NCBI GenBank assembly: GCA_023411575.1
Contig: JAEYOP010000009.1
Span: 91,690-155,689 of the forward strand
Origin: Bacillota bacterium
Lineage (GTDB): Bacteria > Bacillota > Clostridia > Acetivibrionales > DTU013
Length of the DNA: 64,000 bases
Reading direction: 5' to 3'
In this document: piece by piece, positions 24,634 to 33,599 of the stretch
Layout: each line of letters opens with the position of its first letter
Numbering within the stretch: position 1 is the stretch's first letter
Notes under the pieces: model-generated
What the model was told of the DNA's origin: nothing
Seen by the model: only the letters and a program-made list of their open reading frames with translations
Databases searched by the model: none
Position numbers and translations under genes: made by a program

Positions 24634-25404
24634 ATGATTAAAAGAACCATATCTTTTATAACGATTATTATGGTCCTGCTGGGAGCGTTTTCCGGATGCG
24701 GGATTCTGGAAAAGATGGGGCTGCAGAAAAGCGCGGAGGAGGATCTTCTGCCGGTGAGCAGCATCGTGATCGGGGAGGACGAAGCCAGCAAACTGACGGA
24801 CAAAACGCCGATCCGGCTTTATTTTGCCAATGCGGACAATACAAAGCTGAAGCTTGAAATAAGGTATATCGATACGGCGGAAGCCAAGAAGAGCACCAGC
24901 AATCTGGCTTCCATCATCATCAAGGAACTGATAAAGGGCCCGACGGACGAAACCGCGTTTAAGAGGACGATTCCCGCCGAGGCAAAGCTCCGGACGCCGG
25001 TAAGCATCAGCGAAAAGGTTGCCACCGTCGACATGTCGAAAGAGTTCAAGACAAAGCATCCGGGAGGCAAGGATGCCGAAAGGATGACCATTTACTCCAT
25101 CGTAAACTCCCTGACGGAGCTGGAAGGGATCCAGAAGGTGAAATTTACGATAGCAGGCAAGGCGCAGAAGGAATACTTGGGCAACTTCAAATTCGACGCC
25201 CTGTTTCCCAGGAGCACGCCGCTGATCAGCAAGGAAGCGGCGGAAGCGGCGCCCAATGACGGCAGCGGCACCGGCACCGGCGCAGGCCAAAACAAAACAC
25301 CAGGCGAAAAGGATAGCGCCGGGAGCGGGGAAACAAGCGGAGACACAAGGTCAACAGCGGGCCAGGGCGGCGATTCGCCGGACGGACTGGAAATACTGGA
25401 GTGA
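24634..25404 (+). CDS. GerMN-domain lipoprotein
   Basis: 256-aa secreted lipoprotein: basic start, hydrophobic stretch and lipobox AFSGC with Cys22. One GerMN domain (about residues 50-195; IRLYFANADNTKLKLEIRYI and ATVDMSKEFKTKHPGG) as in the sporulation/germination protein GerM, which has two. The last 55 residues are a Gly/Ser/Thr/Asp-rich low-complexity tail. Probably acts at the outer face of the membrane, perhaps in sporulation, though GerMN proteins also occur in non-sporulation roles. Confidence 0.85.
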   Translation: MIKRTISFITIIMVLLGAFSGCGILEKMGLQKSAEEDLLPVSSIVIGEDEASKLTDKTPIRLYFANADNTKLKLEIRYIDTAEAKKSTSNLASIIIKELIKGPTDETAFKRTIPAEAKLRTPVSISEKVATVDMSKEFKTKHPGGKDAERMTIYSIVNSLTELEGIQKVKFTIAGKAQKEYLGNFKFDALFPRSTPLISKEAAEAAPNDGSGTGTGAGQNKTPGEKDSAGSGETSGDTRSTAGQGGDSPDGLEILE

Positions 25405-25438
25405 AATGCCGGCAAAAACGGCTGGATGCGATTGTTGA

Positions 25439-25471
25439 ACAGGGTAACCACAAGGCTGCCCTGTTTTTTTT
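25439..25471 (+). terminator. Intrinsic terminator after GerMN gene
   Basis: ACAGGG/CCCTGT stem with an 14-base loop and eight T residues. Convincing end of the GerMN transcript. From here to 25728 I see no gene; three T/A-rich partial hairpins (around 25530, 25585, 25617) are present. Confidence 0.8.
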
Positions 25472-25728
25472 ACAGGGAAGTATTGCTTAAATATGCAAGT
25501 AGTATATAATATAAAAGAATTTTCGATTTGGCGGGGCAAACCGTTTTAAGGCGACGTTTTCGGGGGAAATTTATTCTATGGGTCGGCTAAAACAGGATTT
25601 GTTTTAACGATCCCTATGGCAGCAGGGTTTGTTTTGCCGATATTATTTATAGATAGAAAAAAGAACCGGTGGGATGAAACGAATGTTTGCGGTCCTTTCG
25701 CAAGGGTCGCGGGAAAGGTGCGTGTTTT

Positions 25729-26208
25729 ATGGATAAGAATGTGATTATTTCGTTAAAAGGCACGCAGTCAATGGAAGATCAGGACGTAGACATCATGGAG
25801 CTGGTCACCGAGGGGAAGTACTACAAACAGGACAACGCGTATTATGTTACCTACGACGAAAGCGAAGTGACCGGCATGAACGGCACGACGACGACCCTGA
25901 AGGTGATGGACGGGGTGGTCACGCTGATCCGGGTGGGTTCCGTCAACTCGCATTTTGTATTTCAGCAGGGGCAAAGACATGTTTCGTATTATGATACCGA
26001 GCACGGAGCCTTCACCATAAGCGTTCTGGCAAATGCCGTGAACGTCAAGATGGACGACAACGGAGGAGAGATCCGGGTCGGGTATCAGCTGGAGATCGAT
26101 AACAACAAAACGGGCGAAAATGATTTTTTCATGTCGATAAGAGAGGCAGGACAGACGGATGACAAACATTATAGAAGACATAAGGGGACACGTCAGGAAT
26201 ATAGTTAA
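25729..26208 (+). CDS. DUF1934 (YwiB-like) beta-barrel protein
   Basis: 159 aa, ATG preceded by AAAGGTG. Family features: an N-terminal strand (NVIISLKGTQSMEDQDVDIM), a YYVTYDESEVTGM segment and a repeated beta pattern up to GYQLEIDNN. Lipocalin-like fold of unknown role. It overlaps the start of argS by 50 bp, the same ywiB-argS order as in B. subtilis, so co-transcription is likely. Confidence 0.85.
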   Translation: MDKNVIISLKGTQSMEDQDVDIMELVTEGKYYKQDNAYYVTYDESEVTGMNGTTTTLKVMDGVVTLIRVGSVNSHFVFQQGQRHVSYYDTEHGAFTISVLANAVNVKMDDNGGEIRVGYQLEIDNNKTGENDFFMSIREAGQTDDKHYRRHKGTRQEYS

Positions 26209-27853
26209 AAATGCACTGGCGGAAGTAGTTCGGAAAGGGGAGCTGCCTCAGGCGGAAATCAGCGAGATTACGATAGAGACCCCGAAAGAGAAGGAGCACG
26301 GCGAATTCTCCACCAATATTGCGATGCAGCTGGCCAGGCAGGTTCGGAAGGCTCCGGCCCAGACGGCGGCGATCCTGATCTCCGCTATGGATTTCTCGGG
26401 GACGCTGGTGGAAAAAGCAGAGTGCGCCGGTCCCGGCTTCATCAACTTTTACCTGAAACCCGAATGGCTCTATGAAGCGTTGAAAATCGTCACAAGGGAG
26501 CGGGAGGATTACGGCAGGATCAACATCGGCAACGGCCGGAAGGTCATGGTGGAGTTTGTCAGCGCAAACCCGACGGGACCGCTCCATATGGGCAACGCCA
26601 GGGGCGGGGCCCTGGGGGATTGCATTGCCAGCGTACTGCAGGCGGCCGGCTATGATGTGACAAGAGAGTTCTATGTAAATGACGCAGGAAACCAGATCGA
26701 GAAATTCGGCATTTCCCTGGAAGCCCGCTACATACAGCTGCTGAAGGGCGAGGACGCGGTGGAATTTCCGCAGGACGGCTACCAGGGCGAGGACATTATC
26801 GATCACATGAAGGACTATATAGCCAGGTATGGGGACAGCCTCCTGGACACCGAACCGGCGGAAAGGCGCAAGAAGCTGGTGGAGTATGCGCTGCCGAAGA
26901 ATCTGGAACGGATCCGCTCGGGGCTGGAAGCCTACGGGATCAAGTACGACCTGTGGTTTTCGGAGCAGTCCCTGTATGACAGCGGGGAATTGCAGGAAAC
27001 GCTGGATTATCTCCGCAGCAATGATCTGACGGTGGAAAAGGAAGGCGCCGAATGGTTCAGGGCAACCAAATTCGGCATAGAGAAGGACGAAGTCATTGTC
27101 CGGAACAACGGTTTGCCGACGTATTTCGCTTCGGATATCGCCTACCACCGGAACAAGTTTTTCAAGCGTGGCTACGACTGGGTCATCAATCTGCTGGGAG
27201 CGGACCACCACGGGCATGTTGCGCGGATGAAGGCGGCGGTGGAAGCCCTGGGGCTGGACCCGGGCAAGCTGGACATCGTCCTTTTCCAGTTGGTGCGGCT
27301 GTTTAAAAACGGGGAAGTGGCGAGGATGTCCAAAAGGACAGGCCGGGCCATTTCCCTTAACGACCTGCTGGAAGAGGTGGGCCGGGACGCCGCACGGTTT
27401 ATTTTCAATACGAAGGCATCGGGAAGCCATCTGGACTTTGATCTGGACCTCGCGGTCAAGCAGTCCAATGAAAACCCCGTTTATTATGTGCAATATGCCC
27501 ACGCCAGGATCTGCAGCATGCTGCGGCTTCTGGAGAGCGAGGGCGTGAAGGTGCCGGGAGCCGAAGAAGTGGATTTCGCCAGGCTTTCCGCGCCGGAAGA
27601 GCTGGAATTGATGAAAAAGCTGGCCGAATACCCGGATGAAATCCGGATATCCGCCCAGACGCTGGAACCCAGCAGGCTCACCCGGTATGTCACCGACGTG
27701 GCCTCCCTGTTCCACAGCTTCTACAACGCCTGCAGGGTCAAGGGCGAGGAAGCGGGGCTGATGACAGCAAGGCTGCTGCTGGTGGACGCTACAAGGATCG
27801 TGATCCGGAACGTGCTGGACATTTTGAGCATTACTGCCCCGGAGAAGATGTAA
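26159..27853 (+). CDS. argS: Arginyl-tRNA synthetase
   Basis: 564-aa class I synthetase charging tRNA-Arg. N-terminal Add1 domain, then the HIGH-type motif as HMGN (NPTGPLHMGNARGGALGD, about residue 140), the family LLGADHHGHVARMKA segment, a degenerate KMSKS (MSKRTG) and a C-terminal DALR anticodon-binding domain ending SITAPEKM. Length is standard. Its start lies within the preceding DUF1934 gene. Confidence 0.97.
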   Translation: MTNIIEDIRGHVRNIVKNALAEVVRKGELPQAEISEITIETPKEKEHGEFSTNIAMQLARQVRKAPAQTAAILISAMDFSGTLVEKAECAGPGFINFYLKPEWLYEALKIVTREREDYGRINIGNGRKVMVEFVSANPTGPLHMGNARGGALGDCIASVLQAAGYDVTREFYVNDAGNQIEKFGISLEARYIQLLKGEDAVEFPQDGYQGEDIIDHMKDYIARYGDSLLDTEPAERRKKLVEYALPKNLERIRSGLEAYGIKYDLWFSEQSLYDSGELQETLDYLRSNDLTVEKEGAEWFRATKFGIEKDEVIVRNNGLPTYFASDIAYHRNKFFKRGYDWVINLLGADHHGHVARMKAAVEALGLDPGKLDIVLFQLVRLFKNGEVARMSKRTGRAISLNDLLEEVGRDAARFIFNTKASGSHLDFDLDLAVKQSNENPVYYVQYAHARICSMLRLLESEGVKVPGAEEVDFARLSAPEELELMKKLAEYPDEIRISAQTLEPSRLTRYVTDVASLFHSFYNACRVKGEEAGLMTARLLLVDATRIVIRNVLDILSITAPEKM

Positions 27854-27964
27854 TATAATGATTACAGCCCAAAAGCTAACTCAAGGGGTGAGCCGTTTCT
27901 TAAGGTCGTCAAGACATTCTCCACCACGGGAGGGTAATTTTTTCAAAAAATATTAAGTTTACTA

Positions 27965-27993
27965 TAGACAATCAAAGAAGTTCAGAGTAGAAT
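27965..27993 (+). promoter_or_regulatory. Promoter of the GntR gene
   Basis: TAGACA, 17 bases, TAGAAT. Start of transcription would be near 28000, inside the palindrome at 27997-28020. Confidence 0.55.
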
Positions 27994-27996
27994 ACA

Positions 27997-28020
27997 ATAT
28001 GTAGTTACATAATTACATAT
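27997..28020 (+). promoter_or_regulatory. Probable GntR operator 1
   Basis: 24-bp palindrome beginning ATATGTA and ending TACATAT, 10 of 12 positions symmetric. It covers the predicted start of transcription and lies 18 bp before the regulator's ATG, fitting autorepression. Confidence 0.5.
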
Positions 28021-28037
28021 TATCTTAAGGAGTAAAT

Positions 28038-28787
28038 ATGCAGTTATATAATATGGTGATTAACAAGAACATACCGATACCGCTTTATTATCAGCTTAAA
28101 ACCATATTATTGGAATATATAAAAGAACATCACCACGATTTTGATATCCCGATTCCCGCGGAAGTTGAAATAAGCAAACACTTCGCCATAAGCAGGCCTA
28201 CTGTGCGCCAAGCTATTAACGAGCTTGTGGTTGAAGGGTATCTTTATAGGGTAAAGGCAAAGGGTACATTTGTATCCAAACCGAAGATAAATCAGGAGTT
28301 TCTTCTTATTTTGGACAGCTTCAACAATGAAATGCTGAAAAAAGGCATGAAACCGACGACGAGAGTGCTTTCCATGGACATTGAGGAAAGCGACGAAGAG
28401 GTGAGCAAGGCACTGAGACTGTCGCCCGGAAGCAAGGTTATTCATTTGAGCCGGCTGAGATTTGCCAATGATGAGCCGATCGTTTATGTTACGACCTATT
28501 TGCCGTATGAACTATGCAGATCATTATTGGGAAAGGATCTTGAGAAGAATTCTCTGTATGAAATGCTTGAAAATGAGTGCGGTTTGTGCGTAACCGAAAC
28601 GGAAAGAAGCCTTGAATCCTGTCTGGCGGATAAGTTTGAAGCAGATTTGCTTCAAATAAAAAAGGGAGCTCCCATACAGTACTTTGAAAGCGTTGCTTAT
28701 CTTTCCGACAGAACTCCGGTGGAGTATTCGCGTGCAAAATACAGGGGCGACAGAAATAAATTTGCTTTTGTAATGCGGAGGAAATAA
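28038..28787 (+). CDS. GntR/HutC-family regulator (UTRA domain)
   Basis: 249-aa transcription regulator. N-terminal winged helix (about residues 12-75: EISKHFAISRPTVRQAINEL) and C-terminal UTRA ligand-binding domain with the hallmark VIHLSRLRFANDEPIVYVTT and the end motif TPVEYSRAKYRGDRNKF. It opens a 14-kb run of carbohydrate genes in the same direction and is probably their repressor, lifted by a sugar or sugar phosphate. ATG follows AAGGAG by 6 bases. Confidence 0.93.
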   Translation: MQLYNMVINKNIPIPLYYQLKTILLEYIKEHHHDFDIPIPAEVEISKHFAISRPTVRQAINELVVEGYLYRVKAKGTFVSKPKINQEFLLILDSFNNEMLKKGMKPTTRVLSMDIEESDEEVSKALRLSPGSKVIHLSRLRFANDEPIVYVTTYLPYELCRSLLGKDLEKNSLYEMLENECGLCVTETERSLESCLADKFEADLLQIKKGAPIQYFESVAYLSDRTPVEYSRAKYRGDRNKFAFVMRRK

Positions 28788-28799
28788 TTTTTTAGGTCA

Positions 28800-28815
28800 T
28801 AATGTAAATACATTA
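28800..28815 (+). promoter_or_regulatory. Probable GntR operator 2
   Basis: TAATGTAAATACATTA, a 16-bp palindrome with TGTA/TACA half-sites like operator 1. It lies between the regulator and the first catabolic gene, where it could control the long operon. Confidence 0.4.
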
Positions 28816-28895
28816 AAACATTATTACCATATGACTTATATCATGATAGGGCAGTTAAAGTAGTGGTAATACGAATACTGTGGGAAGGTGAAAGA

Positions 28896-29843
28896 GTGTC
28901 AAAAAAAATTCTTATTACGGCAAAATCTTTTAGAGAGCATAAAAATGAAGTTTACCCTCTGATTTTCGCCAAAGGCTATGAGATTCTTGAGAATAGAACC
29001 GGCCGTACACTTACTGAAAATGAGATTATTGAACTGGCGGAAAAGGATGTAGTGGGCATCATAGTAGGTATTGATCCGCTATCCGGAAAGGTGATGGAGA
29101 AATGCAAGGATTTGAAAGCTATATCGAAATATGGCGTCGGTATGGATAATATTGATCTGGACAGGGCAAAAGCGCTGGGTATTTCTGTAAGAAATGCGGC
29201 AGGAACAAATAAGATCTCGGTTGCTGAGCTGGCTATTGCTCTCATGCTTTCGCTTTCCCGAAAGATACCTGAAACGACCGCCCGTGTTAAATCAGGTTCC
29301 TGGGACAGAAGCATTGGTATGGAAATGACAGGAAAGAAACTTGGGCTCGTCGGATGCGGACAGATCGGAAAAGAGGTGGCAAAAAGGGCGAAAGGCCTGA
29401 TGATGGAGATAGCGGTATTTGATCCGTTTTTAGACGATGAATGCTTTATGGAAAGGTATAGTGTCTGCCGATATACGAATCTTAAGGCACTGTTTTCGGA
29501 TTGTGACATTTTGTCGCTTCATATTCCGGCGATACCTGAGACAAAAAGTATTGTCAACAGGGAGAGCCTAAGCTGGATGAAGCCTACCGCCTTTTTGATA
29601 AACACTTCACGAGGGGAATTGGTAGATGAAGCCGCTTTGTATGAGGCTCTTTCGTTCGGAAAAATCGCAGGGGCTGCGCAGGATGTGTTTTCAGCTGAGC
29701 CTCCGGCGGCCGGTGAAAAGCTGCTGAAGCTTGACAATTTTATTCTGACATCGCATATAGGCGCGTACACAAGAGAAGCGATAATAAACATGGCCATGGT
29801 ATCCACCTGCAATCTTCTTGAGATGATTGAAAAAAATGATTGA
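28896..29843 (+). CDS. D-2-hydroxyacid dehydrogenase (phosphoglycerate dehydrogenase-like)
   Basis: 315-aa NAD-dependent enzyme; GTG start 6 bases after GGAAGGTG. Rossmann motif LGLVGCGQIGKEVAKRAKG (about residues 148-166) and the catalytic set Arg in INTSRGELVDE, Glu in the following helix region and His in LTSHIGAYTREA. Lacks the C-terminal ACT regulatory domain of biosynthetic SerA, so a catabolic 2-keto/2-hydroxyacid role in the sugar pathway is likelier. The next start lies inside its 3' end. Confidence 0.88.
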   Translation: MSKKILITAKSFREHKNEVYPLIFAKGYEILENRTGRTLTENEIIELAEKDVVGIIVGIDPLSGKVMEKCKDLKAISKYGVGMDNIDLDRAKALGISVRNAAGTNKISVAELAIALMLSLSRKIPETTARVKSGSWDRSIGMEMTGKKLGLVGCGQIGKEVAKRAKGLMMEIAVFDPFLDDECFMERYSVCRYTNLKALFSDCDILSLHIPAIPETKSIVNRESLSWMKPTAFLINTSRGELVDEAALYEALSFGKIAGAAQDVFSAEPPAAGEKLLKLDNFILTSHIGAYTREAIINMAMVSTCNLLEMIEKND

Positions 29844-30834
29844 CACAAGAGACAGAAGCGATTGTCCACGATGCATTGTTACCGTGAAGGGGATAATGGA
29901 GAATAATTCTCTTGGATTTTGTCAAAGCCATGAGCATCTTTTTATTGCCGAAGGGCAGCCGGCAAAGGTGAATCCTGCACTCAAGCTGGATGATTTCAAC
30001 AAGACTCTGGAGGAACTGCGCTTTTACAAAAGAGCAGGGGGAATGAGCCTGGTTGATGCTCAGCCTGTAGGGTGCGGCAGGATGGCCGATTACCTCTATG
30101 CGGCTTCGGTAGAAAGCGGAATTAATATCATTGCATCGACAGGGTTTCAAAAACTGATATTTTACCCGGAAAACCATTGGATATATACCTTCAGTGAAGA
30201 ACAGCTGGCCGATATTTTCATTGCCGAATTGACCGCCGGTATGTATGTAAATGCGGATAACGGGATTCCCAAGCAAACGATAGGATCATTGGCAGGCGTT
30301 ATTAAAACGGCTTCGGACAAAGATGGCATCACGGGGAAATACAAGACGCTTTTTGCAGCGGCAGCCAAGGCTTCTGTTTCAACCGGGACACCTGTTATCA
30401 GCCACACAGAAATGGGAACCGGCGGATTGGAACAGGCTGAATTGTTCCTGAGTAGCGGTATTCCGGCCGATTCGATCATCCTATGCCATCTCGACCGGAA
30501 TCTTGGGAAGAGAGAACAATGCACAAGTGTGGCTGAGAAGGGTGTCTTTTTAGAATTCGATACCATCGGAAGGGATAAATACCATTCGGATGAGGATGAA
30601 ATGAGGTTTCTGGCGGAAATGGTTTCAAAAGGCTTCGAAGACAGAATTCTCCTGGGGCTGGACACGACACGGGACCGTTTTAAAAGCTATGGCGGGGGTC
30701 TCGGACTTGATTTTCTCATGCAGAGCTTTCTGCCTCGCCTGAGGCAATATGGCTTGGGAGAAGAAACGATTGAAAAGTTTATGATAAAAAATCCGGCAAA
30801 GGCTTTTTCAAAGTATGGAATAAAAAACCAGTGA
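29836..30834 (+). CDS. Phosphotriesterase-family hydrolase, probable sugar lactonase
   Basis: 332-aa amidohydrolase-superfamily protein. The ATG at 29836 overlaps the preceding stop by 8 bp; a TTG three codons earlier is possible. Metal-site residues appear in order: HEH in GFCQSHEHLF, His in VISHTEMGTGG, His in ILCHLDRN, and Asp in LLGLDTTRDRF. Members of this family near sugar genes are often lactonases acting on sugar lactones or phospho-lactones. That fits a dehydrogenase-lactonase route here, with a second lactonase-like gene (SMP-30) downstream. Confidence 0.82.
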   Translation: MIDTRDRSDCPRCIVTVKGIMENNSLGFCQSHEHLFIAEGQPAKVNPALKLDDFNKTLEELRFYKRAGGMSLVDAQPVGCGRMADYLYAASVESGINIIASTGFQKLIFYPENHWIYTFSEEQLADIFIAELTAGMYVNADNGIPKQTIGSLAGVIKTASDKDGITGKYKTLFAAAAKASVSTGTPVISHTEMGTGGLEQAELFLSSGIPADSIILCHLDRNLGKREQCTSVAEKGVFLEFDTIGRDKYHSDEDEMRFLAEMVSKGFEDRILLGLDTTRDRFKSYGGGLGLDFLMQSFLPRLRQYGLGEETIEKFMIKNPAKAFSKYGIKNQ

Positions 30835-30898
30835 CGTTTTGTAACGATTGAGACATCCATTATATAACAGATATATAACAGAAGCAGGAGTGACTTTC

Positions 30899-31861
30899 AT
30901 GAATTTACCGGAAAAAGCAGTACGGCCCACAATGTATTTTATTGGCGTAACAACTGCGGAATCTTCGATTATGAAACTTTTTCCCCTTTGGACAAAGGCC
31001 CTGAGTTTAGGAGACGCAGTAATCAAGGGGATTGATGTTGAAATACATGCTAAGCCCGAAACATACAGGCAGATCGTCGAGTTTATTAAAAATGATGAAT
31101 TATCCATGGGAGCCCTTGTCACCACACACAAGATAGACCTTTATGAAGCGGCCAAGGATCAATTCGAATATCTGGATCCCTACGCCCGCATGTTCGGAGA
31201 GCTTTCTTCGATATCAAAGAAGAACGGAAAGCTCGAGGGATATGCAAAGGACCCAATTTCCAGCGGACTTTCAATGGAAGCATTTATTCCTCCCGATTAC
31301 TGGAAAGAGCATGGAGGCGAAGTATTCGTACTAGGAGCCGGGGGAAGTGCAATCGCCATTATCTCCCATCTCTTCGACAAGATAAGAGCTGGAGCTAACA
31401 TTCCTTCCGGACTGGTCATATGCAATAGAAGTCTCCCCAGACTGGAAAAGATAAAAAGGATGGCCGAAACGATAAATCCCGACGTACCGAAGGATTTTGT
31501 CCTTGCGCCGGAGCCGGGTATCAGCGATGAAGTACTTAGAAAGTTAAAGCCGTATTCCGTGATAGTAAATGCAACAGGGCTCGGAAAAGACAGACCGGGT
31601 TCCCCATTGTCCGATTCCTGCGAATTCCCGGAGAACAGTATTATTTGGGAATTGAACTACAGGGGAAAACTCGATTTTATGCATCAGGCTTTAAAGCAAA
31701 AAGAAGCGAAAAAGCTGCAGGTCGAGGACGGATGGTTCTATTTTATACATGGATGGACGCAGGTCATTGCCGAGGTTTTTCATATCGATATCACGGGGGA
31801 AAGATTTGACGAGTGCAAAACGATTGCCTATGAATTAAGAAAGAAAGGGCAAAGTATTTAG
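30899..31861 (+). CDS. Shikimate-dehydrogenase-like oxidoreductase
   Basis: 320-aa protein, start 8 bases after CAGGAG. It has the AroE fold: the catalytic Lys in LVTTHKIDLYEAA and the Asp in GYAKDPISSG, then NAD(P) motif VFVLGAGGSAIAI and a NATGLGKDRPGSP segment. The SxS shikimate site is changed to SSIMKLFP. Placed among sugar catabolism genes and longer than AroE (about 270), it probably oxidises or reduces a different polyhydroxy acid or cyclitol. Exact substrate unknown. Confidence 0.78.
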   Translation: MNLPEKAVRPTMYFIGVTTAESSIMKLFPLWTKALSLGDAVIKGIDVEIHAKPETYRQIVEFIKNDELSMGALVTTHKIDLYEAAKDQFEYLDPYARMFGELSSISKKNGKLEGYAKDPISSGLSMEAFIPPDYWKEHGGEVFVLGAGGSAIAIISHLFDKIRAGANIPSGLVICNRSLPRLEKIKRMAETINPDVPKDFVLAPEPGISDEVLRKLKPYSVIVNATGLGKDRPGSPLSDSCEFPENSIIWELNYRGKLDFMHQALKQKEAKKLQVEDGWFYFIHGWTQVIAEVFHIDITGERFDECKTIAYELRKKGQSI

Positions 31862-31872
31862 GAGGCTATAAA

Positions 31873-32457
31873 ATGATCAGCAGCAGGAAAATCAAAACAA
31901 ATCCATTCAGCATACGATTCGACTTCGAAAGTGGTTTGTCCGATTCTGAAAAAACGACTTGCAGGCATCTTTCTGAGATGAGGGATATGTATGCAAATAA
32001 GGCGGCATATGAAAAGAGCGTAGAAGAGGGGGATAAGCTGGTATATGAATTCTACGAACTGAAACTTCAAAATACTTCAGAGAATCTCTTGTTTGGCACC
32101 AGTATTCTTTATCCCGGAAAAGTGGGAAACGAGTATTTTATGACAAAAGGGCATTTTCATGCAATTCTTGATACCGCGGAAGTATACTACTGCCTTAGCG
32201 GGAATGGCCGCATGCTTATGGAAAACCCGGAGGGCGAATGGGATATAAAGGATCTGGCGCGTGGAAGGGCGGTATATGTTCCAGGGAGATATGCGCATAG
32301 AAGTATCAATATTGGAAATGAGCCGTTGGTGACCTTTTTTGTTTTCAGAGCAGATGCGGGCCACGATTATGGCACGATAGAAACGAAAGGATTCAGAAAA
32401 CTGGTCATAGAGAACAGCGGAAATGTCGAAATCGTTGACAATCCAAACTGGAAATAG
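31873..32457 (+). CDS. Cupin-type glucose-6-phosphate isomerase-like protein
   Basis: 194-aa cupin like the metal-dependent phosphoglucose isomerases of archaea and some Clostridia. Metal ligands are visible in KGHFH (two His), AEVYYCLSGNG (Glu) and VPGRYAHRSIN (His). It may interconvert an aldose- and ketose-phosphate in this pathway, not necessarily glucose 6-phosphate. Starts 11 bp after the previous gene with GGAGG ahead of ATG. Confidence 0.85.
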   Translation: MISSRKIKTNPFSIRFDFESGLSDSEKTTCRHLSEMRDMYANKAAYEKSVEEGDKLVYEFYELKLQNTSENLLFGTSILYPGKVGNEYFMTKGHFHAILDTAEVYYCLSGNGRMLMENPEGEWDIKDLARGRAVYVPGRYAHRSINIGNEPLVTFFVFRADAGHDYGTIETKGFRKLVIENSGNVEIVDNPNWK

Positions 32458-32490
32458 CTTAAACATTATTTGAAGCGGGAGAGGACAGAT

Positions 32491-33573
32491 ATGAGACATA
32501 CTTCGGGATGGTCACTAAAAATTGCGGATACAATTATAGCGAGGTTTCAGGATCCGCTTGATTATCCTTACAATTCGTGGAGCTATCCGCATGGATTCAT
32601 GCTATGGGGCATGATAAAAATGTGGGAATATTCAGGCATTCAAAAATATTGCGATTATGCGATGCTTTTTGCCGAAAGAAGCGTAGACCAGGATGGTAAT
32701 ATAACGAGATACAGAGGAAACAGCCTGGACGACATAATGGCCGCTTCGGTTATCGCTTGGGCATATGATAGGACGCATCTGGAGAAATACCGGAAGGCCT
32801 GCGATACGGTAAGGAAAACATTCGATTCTTACCCGCGGATGGCCGGAGGCGAATTTTGGCATGCCGACTGGGCTCCGAACGAAATGTGGGTGGACGGTCT
32901 TTTTATGGGACAGATGTTTCTGACAAAGTACGCTCAATATATTGGCGACAGCAAGTATTGCTTCGACGAGGGGGCCAGACAGCTGATGATGGTTTACAAC
33001 CATTGCAGTAAGGGGGATACGGGACTGCTGCTGCATGCTTGGAGTGAAAATGGGCAGCCCGCCTGGGCGGACCCTGAAACGGGCTGCTCACCCGAGGTGT
33101 GGAGCGAAGGGCTCGGGTGGTATGCGATGATGCTGGTGGAGTTTCTGGAGATCATGCCGAAGGATCATATTCACAGAGACAGGATCATCTGGCAACTCGA
33201 GAAATTGCTGAATAGCTTAAAAAGCACGCAGGGTGCCCAAACGGGGCTATGGTATCAGGTGGTCGACAAAGGGGATCTGAAGGATAACTGGCAGGATTCT
33301 TCCGGGAGCTCTATGTTTGTATACACGGTGCGGAAGGCCATTGAGCTCGGGCTTGCAGATGAGGAAATCTACGGCCCTGTAGCCGACAGGGGGTACGAAG
33401 GAATCATTACCAAAGCCGTAATAAACAGCGAGGGGTTTGTCGACATCAATGATGCCTGCGACGGATTAGGCGTTCAAAACAATTATGATGCGTATATCAA
33501 ATTTGAGAAAACAATCAATGCAAAAGAGGCTGTGGCAGCATTTCTATGGGCAACCGGCATTATGGAGAAATAG
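32491..33573 (+). CDS. Unsaturated uronyl hydrolase, GH88/GH105 family
   Basis: 360-aa (alpha/alpha)6 protein similar to YteR/YesR, which remove the unsaturated galacturonyl group left by rhamnogalacturonan lyases. The catalytic Asp is probably that in EMWVDGLFMGQMF, and the family SEGLGWYAMMLVEFLE segment is present. No signal peptide, so it acts in the cytoplasm on imported oligosaccharides. It points to pectin or another uronate-bearing glycan as the source of the substrate. Confidence 0.88.
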   Translation: MRHTSGWSLKIADTIIARFQDPLDYPYNSWSYPHGFMLWGMIKMWEYSGIQKYCDYAMLFAERSVDQDGNITRYRGNSLDDIMAASVIAWAYDRTHLEKYRKACDTVRKTFDSYPRMAGGEFWHADWAPNEMWVDGLFMGQMFLTKYAQYIGDSKYCFDEGARQLMMVYNHCSKGDTGLLLHAWSENGQPAWADPETGCSPEVWSEGLGWYAMMLVEFLEIMPKDHIHRDRIIWQLEKLLNSLKSTQGAQTGLWYQVVDKGDLKDNWQDSSGSSMFVYTVRKAIELGLADEEIYGPVADRGYEGIITKAVINSEGFVDINDACDGLGVQNNYDAYIKFEKTINAKEAVAAFLWATGIMEK

Positions 33574-33599
33574 TTATTGTCAAAGGGGGGCTGATCGCT

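Noticed and set aside
25500..25690. Three short GG...TTTGTTTT-type partial repeats before the DUF1934 gene
   Set aside because: Too short and irregular to call a riboswitch or repeat family by eye.
27870..27945. Possible small RNA after argS (CTCA-AGGGG-TGAG and CTCC-ACCAC-GGAG hairpins followed by T6)
   Set aside because: The stems are only 4 bp each. It is probably a weak argS terminator and no known RNA family was recognised.
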